64,000 bases of DNA, from the NCBI GenBank assembly GCA_034436355.1, contig DAOTVQ010000043.1, forward strand, positions 127,606 to 191,605, read 5' to 3'. Position 1 is the stretch's first letter. Each line of letters opens with the position of its first letter. This DNA comes from CP2-2F sp034436355 (GTDB taxonomy: Bacteria; Chloroflexota; Anaerolineae; Aggregatilineales; UBA2796). This document shows positions 1 through 8,491 of this stretch, one piece after another. A program made the translations under genes and the position numbers. The notes under the pieces are model-generated. The model worked only from the letters and a program-made list of their open reading frames with translations. It had not been told where the DNA came from and ran no database searches.

Positions 1-125
1 CGCGCCGAGAGTTGGGCGCCCTGCTCGATTTCGGCACTGGCAGCCGCCGCCTGATGCTTGTACAAAAAGCGCAGCACATCGAGTGCCTCTGGCGGCAAAC
101 GTTGAAGCGTAAAGGGTAGCTCCAT
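1..125 (-). CDS. 5' fragment of an unidentified gene
   Basis: An open frame begins with ATG at 125 on the minus strand and runs off the left edge, giving 41 visible residues. They start MELPFTLQRLPPEAL and continue with an Ala/Glu-rich helix. The LPPEALDVLRFLY stretch looks like the first helix of a winged-helix domain, but this is too little to assign. No strong Shine-Dalgarno precedes the ATG. It is divergent from the methyltransferase gene, with about 160 bases between them. Confidence 0.45.
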   Translation of the reverse strand, partial: MELPFTLQRLPPEALDVLRFLYKHQAAAASAEIEQGAQLSA

Positions 126-229
126 AGGTCGTTCTGGTTACTTTCTCGGTTTATTGTGCATGGTGGTTAAGAGTCTACTCTGTTTGGCAAATTGGGCAAG
201 GCTGTGCGCTGCGTGGGTGTGGTGTGCCA

Positions 230-258
230 TTGCAGGCTATGGCAAAATGGGCTAACAT
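230..258 (+). promoter_or_regulatory. Candidate sigma70 promoter for the restriction-modification pair
   Basis: TTGCAG, a 17-base spacer, then TAACAT. Transcription would start about 24 bases before the methyltransferase ATG. The spacing is ideal but both boxes are imperfect. Confidence 0.4.
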
Positions 259-288
259 CAGGGCATCTCTACGCAGCGAGTTTGTCAC

Positions 289-1299
289 ATGCAGCTACCT
301 TACCAAAATGAGATTGTTTGCGGCGACAGCGCGCTGTTGCTCAGAGCGTTCCCTAGCCACAGCGTTGACTTGGTGGTCACCTCACCGCCCTACTACAAAC
401 AGCGCGATTACGGTGAGGGAATCGGCAATGAGGCAACACCAGCAGCCTATATCGAGGCACTGCTCAATATTTTTCGTGAATGTGTGCGGATCATCAAGCC
501 GACGGGCAGCCTTGTTTTCAACCTTGGCGATAAATACGAGGAGAGCAGTTTATTACTAATGCCCTATCGCTTTGCAATTGCCGCCACCGAGCGCTGTGCA
601 GTGACATTAGTCAACAACATTACATGGGTGAAGCTGAACCCAACACCGCGCCAATTTCAGCGGCGCTTGGTCAGCAGCACAGAACCCTTTTTCCACTTTG
701 TCAAAAGTGAGGGCTATAAATATTTTCCAGAGGCATTTCTACGCGATTCGAATGAGTCGCCCGCTGAAAGTAACGGCTCCCACACCAAGATAGGACAGAA
801 ATACTTTGGTTTAATTTCACGCTCTAGCCTGAGCGAAACGCAAAAGGCGATGGCGCGCACTGCCCTTGAAGCTGTGATTGAAGAAGTCCAAAGCGGCGCC
901 ATTCAAGGCTTTCGGATGAAGATTCGCGGCATTCATGCTGAACCCTTCGGTGGGCAAGAAGGCGGCAGGAAGATTCAGCTTGAACGAAACGGCTTCACCA
1001 TTATCCGTATTCATGGTAACCGCCTCAAACGGGATGTGATCACCACACCGGTTGAGTCGTTGAAGGGCAGTCCACATCCTGCTATTTATCCCGTGCAGAT
1101 TGTGGAGGAACTGATACGCCTCTTAACTGAGCGCGGCGATGTTGTGCTTGATCCTTTTGTTGGTGCAGGCTCTACTGCTGTAGCAGCCGTCAAAACAGGG
1201 CGTACTTACATTGGCATTGATATTAACGAAAGCTATTGCACTTATGCGCGTGAACGCTTGCAGAACCTTGCTTTCACACCGGGTTTGTTTGAGGCATGA
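289..1299 (+). CDS. DNA methyltransferase, N4-cytosine/N6-adenine class
   Basis: A 336-residue SAM-dependent DNA methyltransferase that adds a methyl group to an exocyclic amino group. The catalytic motif TSPPY is at residues 31-35, and TSPPY rather than DPPY suggests N4-cytosine. The SAM-binding motif DPFVGAG lies near residue 288, close to the C terminus. The order catalytic-then-SAM-binding is that of the beta class (N6_N4_Mtase fold). The ATG is preceded by only a weak GCGAG ribosome site. The stop overlaps the next start as ATGA, so the two genes are translationally coupled. With the PD-(D/E)XK partner it forms a plausible type II restriction-modification system in which this protein protects host DNA. 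The target sequence cannot be read from the protein. Confidence 0.9.
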   Translation: MQLPYQNEIVCGDSALLLRAFPSHSVDLVVTSPPYYKQRDYGEGIGNEATPAAYIEALLNIFRECVRIIKPTGSLVFNLGDKYEESSLLLMPYRFAIAATERCAVTLVNNITWVKLNPTPRQFQRRLVSSTEPFFHFVKSEGYKYFPEAFLRDSNESPAESNGSHTKIGQKYFGLISRSSLSETQKAMARTALEAVIEEVQSGAIQGFRMKIRGIHAEPFGGQEGGRKIQLERNGFTIIRIHGNRLKRDVITTPVESLKGSPHPAIYPVQIVEELIRLLTERGDVVLDPFVGAGSTAVAAVKTGRTYIGIDINESYCTYARERLQNLAFTPGLFEA

Positions 1300-2405
1300 C
1301 GGAAAAATCACCGCCTCAAATCCTTGAAGAAGCCTATGCATTAGCCCAAACTGGGTCAACGGCCACGATACCCGATCAGCTCTACACTGCGTTGAAAATG
1401 ATTGCCGACAATGCAGAAGCTCAAAAGGCTGTTTTGGGCGCTGTGACAACTTCGCTGACCTATAAAATTTGGCGTCCACATCAAGATATTCGTTACCATC
1501 AGGAGCAAATGCCTAACGGCTACTCAGCCCGCACCTTTGATACAAAATATGTCACACCGTTTATGAAAACACACTTTCGGCACTATGCAATGGCGGAAAG
1601 TGCTTGGCTGACACGCTCTATAGAGCAACCACACCCATTCACTTCAACATTTCCTGGGCATATTCGCAACAAGCGCGTTAAAGAGTCCTTCCTTCAAATT
1701 ATTGATGCAGCACAAGCAAGCGAAAGCAATGCCAAACAGCTTTTGTATGCCTTGTTTGCTCTGCTTTTATCACAAATGACCAAACAGAGTGTGCCATCGC
1801 CCACAATAGCGCCAGTGCTTTCAATTAATCAGGCTACGGCACTTGTGAAAGATCACTTTGATCACCATTATGCAGGCAGTGGCGCAGCGCGCCTGCCTGT
1901 ATTAGCACTTTATGCGGTCTACGAGTTGCTTATAGAAGATGTTCGGCGCTATGCAGGAAAAACGCTAAAGCCGCTTGGATCGCACACCAGTGCGGACATG
2001 CGCGCCAAAGCTGCTGGCGATCTTGAGGTTCTTCGTGAAGACGGCACTCTCTTCGAGGTTGTTGAGGTTAAATATCAAAAACCAATCACACCAACCATGC
2101 TTGAAGATGCTTATCATAAAGTGCAAAATAGCGCTCCCGACCGCTATTATCTATTAACGACACATGAGCCGAACAGCCTAGAAAAAGATCACGCTGCGCT
2201 TGCTGATAAAATTGCTTTTCTGCAAACGCAGCACGCTTGCCAGTTTATTGTGAATGGCGTCTTACCCTCACTTAAATACTATTTGCGACTTGTGCAACAC
2301 CCTGCCCTATGGCTGGAAAAATACACAGCCCTCGTTGCCAATGATTTGGCGCTCACGGCAAGTGTGGGACTCCTTGCGCGCTGCGTTGCAGAAATAATGT
2401 TGTAG
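1296..2405 (+). CDS. Putative type II restriction endonuclease, PD-(D/E)XK type
   Basis: A 369-residue protein coupled to the upstream methyltransferase by a 4-base overlap. A PD-(D/E)XK-like active site is visible: Asp242 in GDLEVL, then Glu257 and Lys259 in VVEVKYQ, the usual D...E-x-K layout of metal-dependent nucleases. The preceding 240 residues are mostly helical and carry no motif I recognise. A central stretch around residues 76-90 (GYSARTF, TKYVTPF) recalls the SacI endonuclease family; that is from memory and uncertain. Inferred role: cleaving unmethylated foreign DNA. A non-cutting DNA-binding partner is possible, but the catalytic triad argues for a nuclease. Confidence 0.7.
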   Translation: MTEKSPPQILEEAYALAQTGSTATIPDQLYTALKMIADNAEAQKAVLGAVTTSLTYKIWRPHQDIRYHQEQMPNGYSARTFDTKYVTPFMKTHFRHYAMAESAWLTRSIEQPHPFTSTFPGHIRNKRVKESFLQIIDAAQASESNAKQLLYALFALLLSQMTKQSVPSPTIAPVLSINQATALVKDHFDHHYAGSGAARLPVLALYAVYELLIEDVRRYAGKTLKPLGSHTSADMRAKAAGDLEVLREDGTLFEVVEVKYQKPITPTMLEDAYHKVQNSAPDRYYLLTTHEPNSLEKDHAALADKIAFLQTQHACQFIVNGVLPSLKYYLRLVQHPALWLEKYTALVANDLALTASVGLLARCVAEIML

Positions 2406-2411
2406 ATGTTC

Positions 2412-4331
2412 TCACATCCCCACCGCATCCAGCGTGGCAATGGCATACGGCAGCAAGGTCAGGCTCAGCCCTTCCGCCCCAGTGCTGTGCAGATCGCCTG
2501 TTGCACGGAATGCCTCAGGCTGCATCATGGCTTGCAAGGCGCTGTTTTCATCCAATACGCGCAGCCGATAGCTGCCTTGCCTGTGCAGCGTCAGCAGGTG
2601 CGGCGCAGCGCTGAGGTTGGCGATCAGCAGGCGCGTTCTGCCGTCCTCGCGCAGCGCCATGCCCGCCAAATACGGTGAACTGCTGTGCAAGGGCGCAACC
2701 TCTGCCGCCGCAAACTCGCCCACATCCGCAAAGACGTGATACATGGGAAACACCGCGCCAACCAACGACGGAAAACGCGGGTGTGGCGTCACTTGTTCGC
2801 GTTCCAGCACGCCGCGCCAGCCTGTCGTCTCGTAGTAGGTCAGGCTGCCAACAGGCGTCAGGCACAGTGCCGCAAGGCTGCCAAGCGTCCACGCCGCACC
2901 GATCAGCGCCGTTTGGCGCGGGTCAACTTGTGGTGGCAGCGCATCAGGCGGTGGTGGTGCTTCATCGCCTGTGGCAGCAGGGTTAAAGCGCGCCTTGAGC
3001 GTGATCGGGCTGATATGCAGTGTCTTTTCAGGCGCAAAGCTGTGCGCTGTGGCAACCATAGCCGCTTGCGCGGCGATGTTCTCGATCAAGCTCTCATGAT
3101 CATCGGCATGAACTTGCGGATTGAAGGCATAGACCAAGCCATCAGCATTTGGGTAGGCTTGGCGGTTCATATTCAGTTCGGTGAACTGCGCGTGCGAGCC
3201 TGCCACAAACGGCGCCCCGACTGCCTCTTGGGCGAGGATGTGCCGCGCAAGGTTGAGCAGTGGCGGCGGCGTCACAAACTGCTGCGCGTCAAAGATCAGC
3301 CAGCGCAGCACAGGTGGTGCAATTTCTGGCAGGGCAGCCGCCAAAGCACGCAGTTCGGATTCAGCGTTCGCGGTACAGTAGAGCGCGATCTCCAACGGCA
3401 TAGCCAGCGCTTTTGCCTCTAGTGCGGCGCGGCGCAAGAGTTGATGCCAATTCTGAACGCCAAGCCGTAGGTCTACGCGCAAATGTGAGAGATTGAGCGC
3501 CTTCAGCCGTGCCATCTCGCTAGGCATCAGCGCCTTAGCATGGCTTGCCACACCAAGCCCGATTTGCGGCAGGCGGCGGTCAAAATCGCCCACGTACACA
3601 CTGCTGATCGGCGTGCTGGCAGGCGCGTCAGGCAGCGCACCGCTGGCGTGTAAGGTCACTGCCTGCTGCACTTGCGCGCCAACAGGCACAGCTACAGGCT
3701 TGGGCAGCGCGCTGGGCGTGCAGTAGGTCTTGAAAGAAGCATCTGACCAATTGCGCTGATCTTCGGTCTCGAAAATGTCACCCTCAAAGCGCAGCGCGAT
3801 CTCTGTTGTGCCAATGCGGTAGCCCATCGCCTGCACGTTGAGGAAGGGCTGTTCAGGCGCGATCAGGCGCGGGAAGCGGCTCTCGCTGCGCGTGCCATCG
3901 GGCGCCTCGATCCAAACGGGAAGATCAGCGCACTCGGACGCGGGATGCAGCACACAAAAGCCGATCCGATTGCGGCGGAAGGCGCTGAGTGCTTCGCCTG
4001 CCATGCTGAAGCGCAGCGTGCTGTTCTCTGTCCCGCTGATCTCAGCCTGCCAACGGAAATTGATAGCGCCTTCGGTGTGCTGTGCGGTGAAGGTGAGGCG
4101 GAAGGCGCGTTCGGCACGCTCTAGGTGCAGGTCGCTCACGCTGAAGGGAATGGTATTCCAATTTTCATCGCGCACGGCAACATAAATGCGCTGGATTGCC
4201 TCACGCTCACCAACACGAATGTGGCGCAGGTCGCCGTGCTGATAGTAGAGCGTGAGCGCGCCAGCGCGCAATGGCACAAAAGGCGGCGGCTCGTTCGGCG
4301 TGCCGTAGTAGAGGATGTTTTTAGAGGACAT
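2412..4331 (-). CDS. ApnL-like protein (D-apionate lactonase family)
   Basis: About 639 residues with the features I associate with D-apionate lactonase-like proteins: an N-terminal beta-rich part containing VRDENWNT and EDQRNWSDASFKTY, a middle region resembling a TIM barrel, and a C-terminal beta domain ending in LPYAIATLDAVGM. Characterised members act in apiose and branched-sugar acid catabolism. There is no signal peptide, so it should be cytoplasmic. The ATG at 4331 is preferred over a GTG at 4337 because a GGGTG ribosome site lies a suitable distance upstream. It follows the M29 aminopeptidase by 9 bases, so the two are probably co-transcribed. No other apiose-pathway gene is present, so the substrate is open. 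Confidence 0.65.
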   Translation of the reverse strand: MSSKNILYYGTPNEPPPFVPLRAGALTLYYQHGDLRHIRVGEREAIQRIYVAVRDENWNTIPFSVSDLHLERAERAFRLTFTAQHTEGAINFRWQAEISGTENSTLRFSMAGEALSAFRRNRIGFCVLHPASECADLPVWIEAPDGTRSESRFPRLIAPEQPFLNVQAMGYRIGTTEIALRFEGDIFETEDQRNWSDASFKTYCTPSALPKPVAVPVGAQVQQAVTLHASGALPDAPASTPISSVYVGDFDRRLPQIGLGVASHAKALMPSEMARLKALNLSHLRVDLRLGVQNWHQLLRRAALEAKALAMPLEIALYCTANAESELRALAAALPEIAPPVLRWLIFDAQQFVTPPPLLNLARHILAQEAVGAPFVAGSHAQFTELNMNRQAYPNADGLVYAFNPQVHADDHESLIENIAAQAAMVATAHSFAPEKTLHISPITLKARFNPAATGDEAPPPPDALPPQVDPRQTALIGAAWTLGSLAALCLTPVGSLTYYETTGWRGVLEREQVTPHPRFPSLVGAVFPMYHVFADVGEFAAAEVAPLHSSSPYLAGMALREDGRTRLLIANLSAAPHLLTLHRQGSYRLRVLDENSALQAMMQPEAFRATGDLHSTGAEGLSLTLLPYAIATLDAVGM

Positions 4332-4340
4332 ACGCACACC

Positions 4341-5423
4341 CTAAACCAAAAACTCGCCATCTTGGTAGAACAGCACATCGTCCACAAAGATTTGCCCGCC
4401 ATCGCGCATATCGCAGATCATATCCCAATGAATGTTGGAGTGATTCACGCCGCCCGTCTGTGGATAGGCGCGCCCAACTGCCATATGGACGGTGCCGTGA
4501 ATCTTCTCATCAAACAGGATGTGACCCGTGAAGCGATCCACGCCGCGATTGGTGCCTATGGCGAACTCGCCCAAGCGCCGTGCGCCTGCATCGGTATCCA
4601 GCACGGCGTTCAGGAATGCCTCGCCTTCTTGGGCAGTGGCACGCTTGATCACGCCGTCCTCAAAGTAAAGTTCGGCGCCGCGCACCACGCCACCATTATA
4701 AAAGGCGGGATAGGTGAAACGCACCCAACCCGTAACGCTATCCTCAACCGGCCCGGTGAAAATCTCACCATCGGGAAAGTTGACGCGCCCACTGGCGTTT
4801 TCCCAAGTGCGCCCCGCCACGCTCATCTGTAAATCAATATGTTTGCCCTTCACATGCAGACGCTGTTTGCCACGCAGATAATCCACAAGGCGCTGTTGTT
4901 CAGCCTCCATCTTCAACCAGCCTGCAATGGGATCATCTGTCTCGACCAAGCAGGCGCGGTAGACGAAATCCTCGTACTCGGCAAGCGTCATGTTGGCATC
5001 TTGGGCATAGGCAGGCGTTGGGAACAGCGTCGTGCAGCGGCGCAGCGATCCGCTGCCTTCGCGCTCCATTTGAATATTGAGCAGCTCGCCAAAGGCGCGC
5101 ATTCGTGCCTGCACCTTTTCAGTGGGAATACCGCTTAGCTCGGCGGTGTTGTCGGCTGCCTCAATGCGGATGATCACATCCGCCGTATCGTACATCAATT
5201 TGAGCATCGGGTTGACGGCTGCCAGTTGATCAAGGCTGCCATTTTCCGCCGCGATGCGGTTTTCGGCGCTCATGTGCAGGTAGTTAAAGGGAATGCCGCC
5301 CGCTTTGAGCGCCTCTGCGGTCAGCGCTTGCATCAGCGGCTGCGCTAAGGGCGAGGTGCCGCGAAACAGCACGCGATCACCGGGCTTGATGCGTGTGGAA
5401 TAATTGACGAGGACGCTCGCCAT
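4341..5423 (-). CDS. Aminopeptidase, peptidase family M29 (AmpS/AmpT type)
   Basis: A 360-residue cytosolic metallo-aminopeptidase that would remove N-terminal amino acids from peptides. M29 signs are the N-terminal VNYSTRIKPGDRVLFRG, a mid-protein EDFVYRACLV, and the C-terminal metal-site region: EGEAFL, LGEFAIGTN, HGTVHMAVG and HWDMICD, holding the expected Glu, His and Asp ligands. Length is near the shorter members of the family. It is the first gene of a two-gene unit with the ApnL-like protein and diverges from the WXG100-like gene. The biological peptide substrate is not indicated. Confidence 0.9.
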   Translation of the reverse strand: MASVLVNYSTRIKPGDRVLFRGTSPLAQPLMQALTAEALKAGGIPFNYLHMSAENRIAAENGSLDQLAAVNPMLKLMYDTADVIIRIEAADNTAELSGIPTEKVQARMRAFGELLNIQMEREGSGSLRRCTTLFPTPAYAQDANMTLAEYEDFVYRACLVETDDPIAGWLKMEAEQQRLVDYLRGKQRLHVKGKHIDLQMSVAGRTWENASGRVNFPDGEIFTGPVEDSVTGWVRFTYPAFYNGGVVRGAELYFEDGVIKRATAQEGEAFLNAVLDTDAGARRLGEFAIGTNRGVDRFTGHILFDEKIHGTVHMAVGRAYPQTGGVNHSNIHWDMICDMRDGGQIFVDDVLFYQDGEFLV

Positions 5424-5493
5424 TTTCTAAATACGGGAGTCCATAGGAAAAAGCGCCTTTCAAGAAATGCTGTATGTGTCCATTATGGCGTGT

Positions 5494-5522
5494 TTGGGCG
5501 CACGGCGCAATTGCGCGCCCAA
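5494..5522. other. Inverted repeat in a divergent intergenic region
   Basis: TTGGGCGC and GCGCCCAA form an 8-base stem around a loop that itself contains GCGCAATTGC. It lies 70 bases upstream of the aminopeptidase start and could be an operator or leader hairpin. The rest of the 262-base intergenic region holds only the promoter below. Confidence 0.35.
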
Positions 5523-5620
5523 GGTCGTTTATGGTGGGTGTGCCTTTCAATCTTCTTACGCCTCATTTCGCCTCCAAACTTTTGGGTTGAAAAAAGCGTC
5601 AGTTGTTATGGTTTACTTTA

Positions 5621-5649
5621 TTGACTTTTAGCCTAAATTTATTTATGCT
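5621..5649 (+). promoter_or_regulatory. Sigma70-type promoter of the WXG100-like gene
   Basis: TTGACT, a 17-base AT-rich spacer, then TATGCT. A strong ribosome site AAGGAG (5674-5679) follows, six bases before the ATG. Confidence 0.7.
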
Positions 5650-5685
5650 AATAAAGCAACAGTATGTTTCCGTAAGGAGAACGAC

Positions 5686-6834
5686 ATGAGCGCGCCCATA
5701 ATTCAGGCAAATTACGACGATCTGAAAGCTATTGCATCCGTGTTGACTGGGCAGGCTGACCAAACCTTTGCCCTAACGAGATCGGTGGGGAATTGCCTTG
5801 AGGCACTGCGCGGCAGTTGGCTTGGCAGGGGCGCACGACAATTTTATGCCGAAATGGATCATGAGGTGCTGCCTGCAATGCAGCGGCTGCGCGCCGCGCT
5901 GGATGAGGCAAGCACAGCCGTCAAACGCACGGTTGCGCTGCTAGAAGAACACGAGCGCCAAGCAGGGTTGCTTTTCTTTGGCGAGGGCAGCGGCACCGAA
6001 CAGGCAGGGACTAATCCGCTCGGTGGCTTAGCCGCAGCACTGGCTGCCACTGCTGCGCTGTCTGCAACACCTGCGGCATTGCCCTTTGCAGCGACTGGCA
6101 CGTTAGCTGCGCTCTTCACCAAACCTGATGTGGCGGCATTCCTCATACGAACCTTTGGAGAAGGCACGAAGATTGCCATCCATGAGGGCGGCAGTTATAT
6201 CGCTGAGAAAATGGTTGAGAAGTTTTTCACGGGTAACTCTAGTAACAATATTCTTAAAACACTGAGCGGAAAATTTGGAAAAGTGCTAGGCGGAACAGCC
6301 TTTAGCACTTTGAGTGGCGTCCTGTTAGACTTCGTAAGTGGCACGCCCATAACGGGTGAAACAATCGCCACACATCTGCTCAGCGGTGGCGCTAAAGCTG
6401 TCCTTTCGCTAGGTGGTACCGGGCTGCTGGTGGATGCCGGCATACAAATTGTGGGCAATGTGGGCGCGGCGCTCATTGCTGAAAACGCTGAGGCGCTCTC
6501 CTACGGCAACCTTGCCCGTGCAGAAGAAATTCGCAAATATGCAACCGACTTTCAGAGAACCCTTAAACACTTCAGCCTGAACGGATTCATTGATAAATCA
6601 GCAGCGGCAATTGTTGAAGGATTCTCTAAGGGTGATTTGATGGTAGCGGCAGGCGGTGTCGCAAAGGCGGGTGTTGACTTCATTGGAGGCGGACTGGGTA
6701 CGGTAGTGAATGGCTTAGGACTCATCAAAAATATTGGGGACAGTGTAGGGGATGCGATTAGAGATTTCGGCAGCATTGTTTGTGGCGCAGCAGAACAAGT
6801 GGGTGGTTTTCTAAGTTTCTTGGGCATTCGCTAG
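5686..6834 (+). CDS. WXG100-like protein with glycine-rich hydrophobic C-terminal region
   Basis: A 382-residue protein. The first ~100 residues form a predicted helical hairpin with the WXG turn at Trp45-Leu-Gly47 (RGSWLGRG) followed by FYAEMD and a long helix, the layout of ESX/type VII secretion substrates. The rest is rich in Gly and Ala, with hydrophobic helical stretches (about 115-145, 195-260, 310-382) resembling glycine-zipper or membrane-inserting segments rather than a known toxin fold. There is no signal peptide. It stands alone, with no EccC/EssC-type ATPase or immunity gene nearby. It could be a secreted effector or a structural protein. The promoter and ribosome site are strong. 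Confidence 0.6.
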   Translation: MSAPIIQANYDDLKAIASVLTGQADQTFALTRSVGNCLEALRGSWLGRGARQFYAEMDHEVLPAMQRLRAALDEASTAVKRTVALLEEHERQAGLLFFGEGSGTEQAGTNPLGGLAAALAATAALSATPAALPFAATGTLAALFTKPDVAAFLIRTFGEGTKIAIHEGGSYIAEKMVEKFFTGNSSNNILKTLSGKFGKVLGGTAFSTLSGVLLDFVSGTPITGETIATHLLSGGAKAVLSLGGTGLLVDAGIQIVGNVGAALIAENAEALSYGNLARAEEIRKYATDFQRTLKHFSLNGFIDKSAAAIVEGFSKGDLMVAAGGVAKAGVDFIGGGLGTVVNGLGLIKNIGDSVGDAIRDFGSIVCGAAEQVGGFLSFLGIR

Positions 6835-6881
6835 GCGCAAGCATGGGCAGCTGAGTGCCTTATCCAGTTGCCCCGTCCGCC

Positions 6882-7463
6882 TTACAGCACCACGCGCTGC
6901 TGATAGCACATCTCCAAAAAGTAGGTGTGCAGGCGCGGATCAGGCGTCAGTTCGGGATGAAAGGCGGTTGCCAACCAATGTCCCTGCCGCGCTGCCACAA
7001 TCCGACCATCAGGCAGGCACGCCAACACACTGACGCCCGCACCCACCGACTCGATGATCGGCGCACGGATGAACACAGCGCGCAGCGGTGCATCAAAGCC
7101 CGCCACCGTCAGATCGGTACTGAAACTATCCACCTGCCGCCCGAAAGCGTTGCGCGTCACGGTCATATCCATCACGCCGAAATGCGCCGCCTGCCCTGTG
7201 ATGTGCTTGGCGAGCAAAATCGCGCCGGCGCACGTTCCCCACGTTGGTTTATGCTGCACAAAGGCACGCAGCGGTTCGTAGAGTCCACTGGCGTGCGCCA
7301 CACGGCTGATGGTTGTGCTTTCGCCGCCGGGTATGATCAAACCATGCAAATCAGCAAGCTGTTCCGCTTTGCGAACTTCGATAGGGCGTGCGTCAATGCG
7401 GCGCAACATAGCAGCATGTTCGGCAAAATCACCTTGCAGGGCAAGCACACCAATGTTCAGCAT
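6882..7463 (-). CDS. pdxT: Pyridoxal 5'-phosphate synthase glutaminase subunit
   Basis: A 193-residue class I glutamine amidotransferase that hydrolyses glutamine and passes ammonia to PdxS for vitamin B6 synthesis. The family signature is clear: GVLALQGDFAEH at the N terminus, the glycine strand PGGESTT, the nucleophile Cys79 in GTCAGA, and the catalytic His in AFHPEL near residue 172. Length is normal. The usual partner gene pdxS is not adjacent. A PNPOx-fold protein lies next upstream on the same strand, but a hairpin separates them, so co-transcription is unsure. Confidence 0.95.
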   Translation of the reverse strand: MLNIGVLALQGDFAEHAAMLRRIDARPIEVRKAEQLADLHGLIIPGGESTTISRVAHASGLYEPLRAFVQHKPTWGTCAGAILLAKHITGQAAHFGVMDMTVTRNAFGRQVDSFSTDLTVAGFDAPLRAVFIRAPIIESVGAGVSVLACLPDGRIVAARQGHWLATAFHPELTPDPRLHTYFLEMCYQQRVVL

Positions 7464-7580
7464 AGATCACTCCCTCAGCTCAACTGGACTATTGCTAACC
7501 ATACGCTGCTTAAGGTACGCTGTCAAACCACATGGTCTAGGTTGGTCTAGGCGAACCGCTGCTTACGCAAACATGCTGTG

Positions 7581-7612
7581 CGGCACACAACTGCTATTAG
7601 TAGTGTGTGCCG
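7581..7612 (-). terminator. Hairpin between the PNPOx-fold gene and pdxT
   Basis: CGGCACACA and TGTGTGCCG form a perfect 9-base stem just after the stop of the upstream minus-strand gene. No T tract follows, so it is a weak or factor-dependent terminator at best. Confidence 0.4.
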
Positions 7613-7621
7613 TTACTTATG

Positions 7622-8119
7622 TTATCCCTCAAACAAGAAGCGCGTCGCCGTGGTTGGGAAAGCCGACTCATGCCACGCCATGCTAACCTTCGGCTTCAGC
7701 CAGTAGTAAGCGTTTGCCGTTGGCAAGTCACCGGCTCCTAGCCCATATTTGGCTGTGTAACGCCGCCCAACTTCTGCTACGATTGCCTCTGGGATGCCAC
7801 GCTGCGCCATGCCTTCTAAAATGACGACCTCATCACCACTCTCAAGGTGCAGGCTCACTGTGGGACGCGCCATTAGGTTGCGCGCCTTCACCGAGTTCGG
7901 GTCAGCGCCCCAGTAGAGCGCGCCCTCATACCAGACTGCCCAAATTGGCGCAGCGTGCGGTCTGCCATCGGCGCGCACGGTGCAGAGCCAATAGTTGCGG
8001 GCGCGGCTGAGTTGATCCTCGACCCATGCCCAAGTGAGCATTCCGCTTTCATCTGCCGAAATGCCATAGCTGGCAGCCATGGTTGGGCGCGTGCGGCGCG
8101 GCAACATGCGTTCAGGCAT
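7622..8119 (-). CDS. Pyridoxamine 5'-phosphate oxidase-fold FMN-binding protein
   Basis: A 165-residue split-barrel flavoprotein of the PNPOx-like group. After RNYWLCTVRADGRPHAAPIW come the barrel strands with VWYEGALYWG and later VSLHLESGDEVVILEG, the usual pattern of flavin- or F420-binding oxidoreductases in this fold. The start at 8119 is chosen because AAGGAG sits nine bases upstream; the frame stays open further upstream, but that part is not protein-like. Substrate is unknown. It is unlikely to be a true PdxH, whose substrate-binding C-terminal domain is absent. Confidence 0.8.
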   Translation of the reverse strand: MPERMLPRRTRPTMAASYGISADESGMLTWAWVEDQLSRARNYWLCTVRADGRPHAAPIWAVWYEGALYWGADPNSVKARNLMARPTVSLHLESGDEVVILEGMAQRGIPEAIVAEVGRRYTAKYGLGAGDLPTANAYYWLKPKVSMAWHESAFPTTATRFLFEG

Positions 8120-8491
8120 TGTGCGAAACTCCTTTTCTGGAACACCAAGCGGATCGGCAATTTTAGCCCAAAATTGAGCAAAAAAGAAGGCTGAGCATGG
8201 TGCAAAGCGTGGTGAATTATATGTTGCCCATCCCTCTTTCCGTGTGTGCTGTTCAGAGAAGGTGTATCTTTGTGAGGAGACGGCGCAGTTTTCCTTAAAA
8301 AGCCACCCCAGTCTGTTACCCGCAAAGCATAAAACACTGTTATGCTTTCCCATCGGCAGTTTTTATCGAAATGGTGATCTGTCATAAGCAAAACATGATG
8401 AGTCGCACCTGTTTTTGATGGTGAGCAGGCATACACTGAAGGCATATCCGCTGACGGATGAATTGTGATTTAAGTGTAGGAAGCCGCCACC
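8120..8491. other. Intergenic region upstream of the multiheme locus
   Basis: A 372-base non-coding stretch. Open frames here have no family resemblance. It must hold the promoter of the cytochrome operon, but I see no convincing -35/-10 pair. A small dyad, ATCCG and CGGAT, lies at 8446-8459, 33 bases before the cytochrome start. Confidence 0.5.

Noticed and set aside
2685..3422. A 245-residue plus-strand frame opposite the ApnL-like gene
   Set aside because: Rich in Arg, Cys and Gln as expected of an antisense shadow in GC-rich DNA; no start signal or motif.
7530..7550. Tandem GGTCTAGG copies upstream of pdxT
   Set aside because: Only two 8-base copies with no symmetry; too weak to call a site.
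8120..8353. Upstream extension of the PNPOx-fold gene to a start near 8353
   Set aside because: The added 78 residues are not protein-like, and AAGGAG at a good distance marks the start at 8119.
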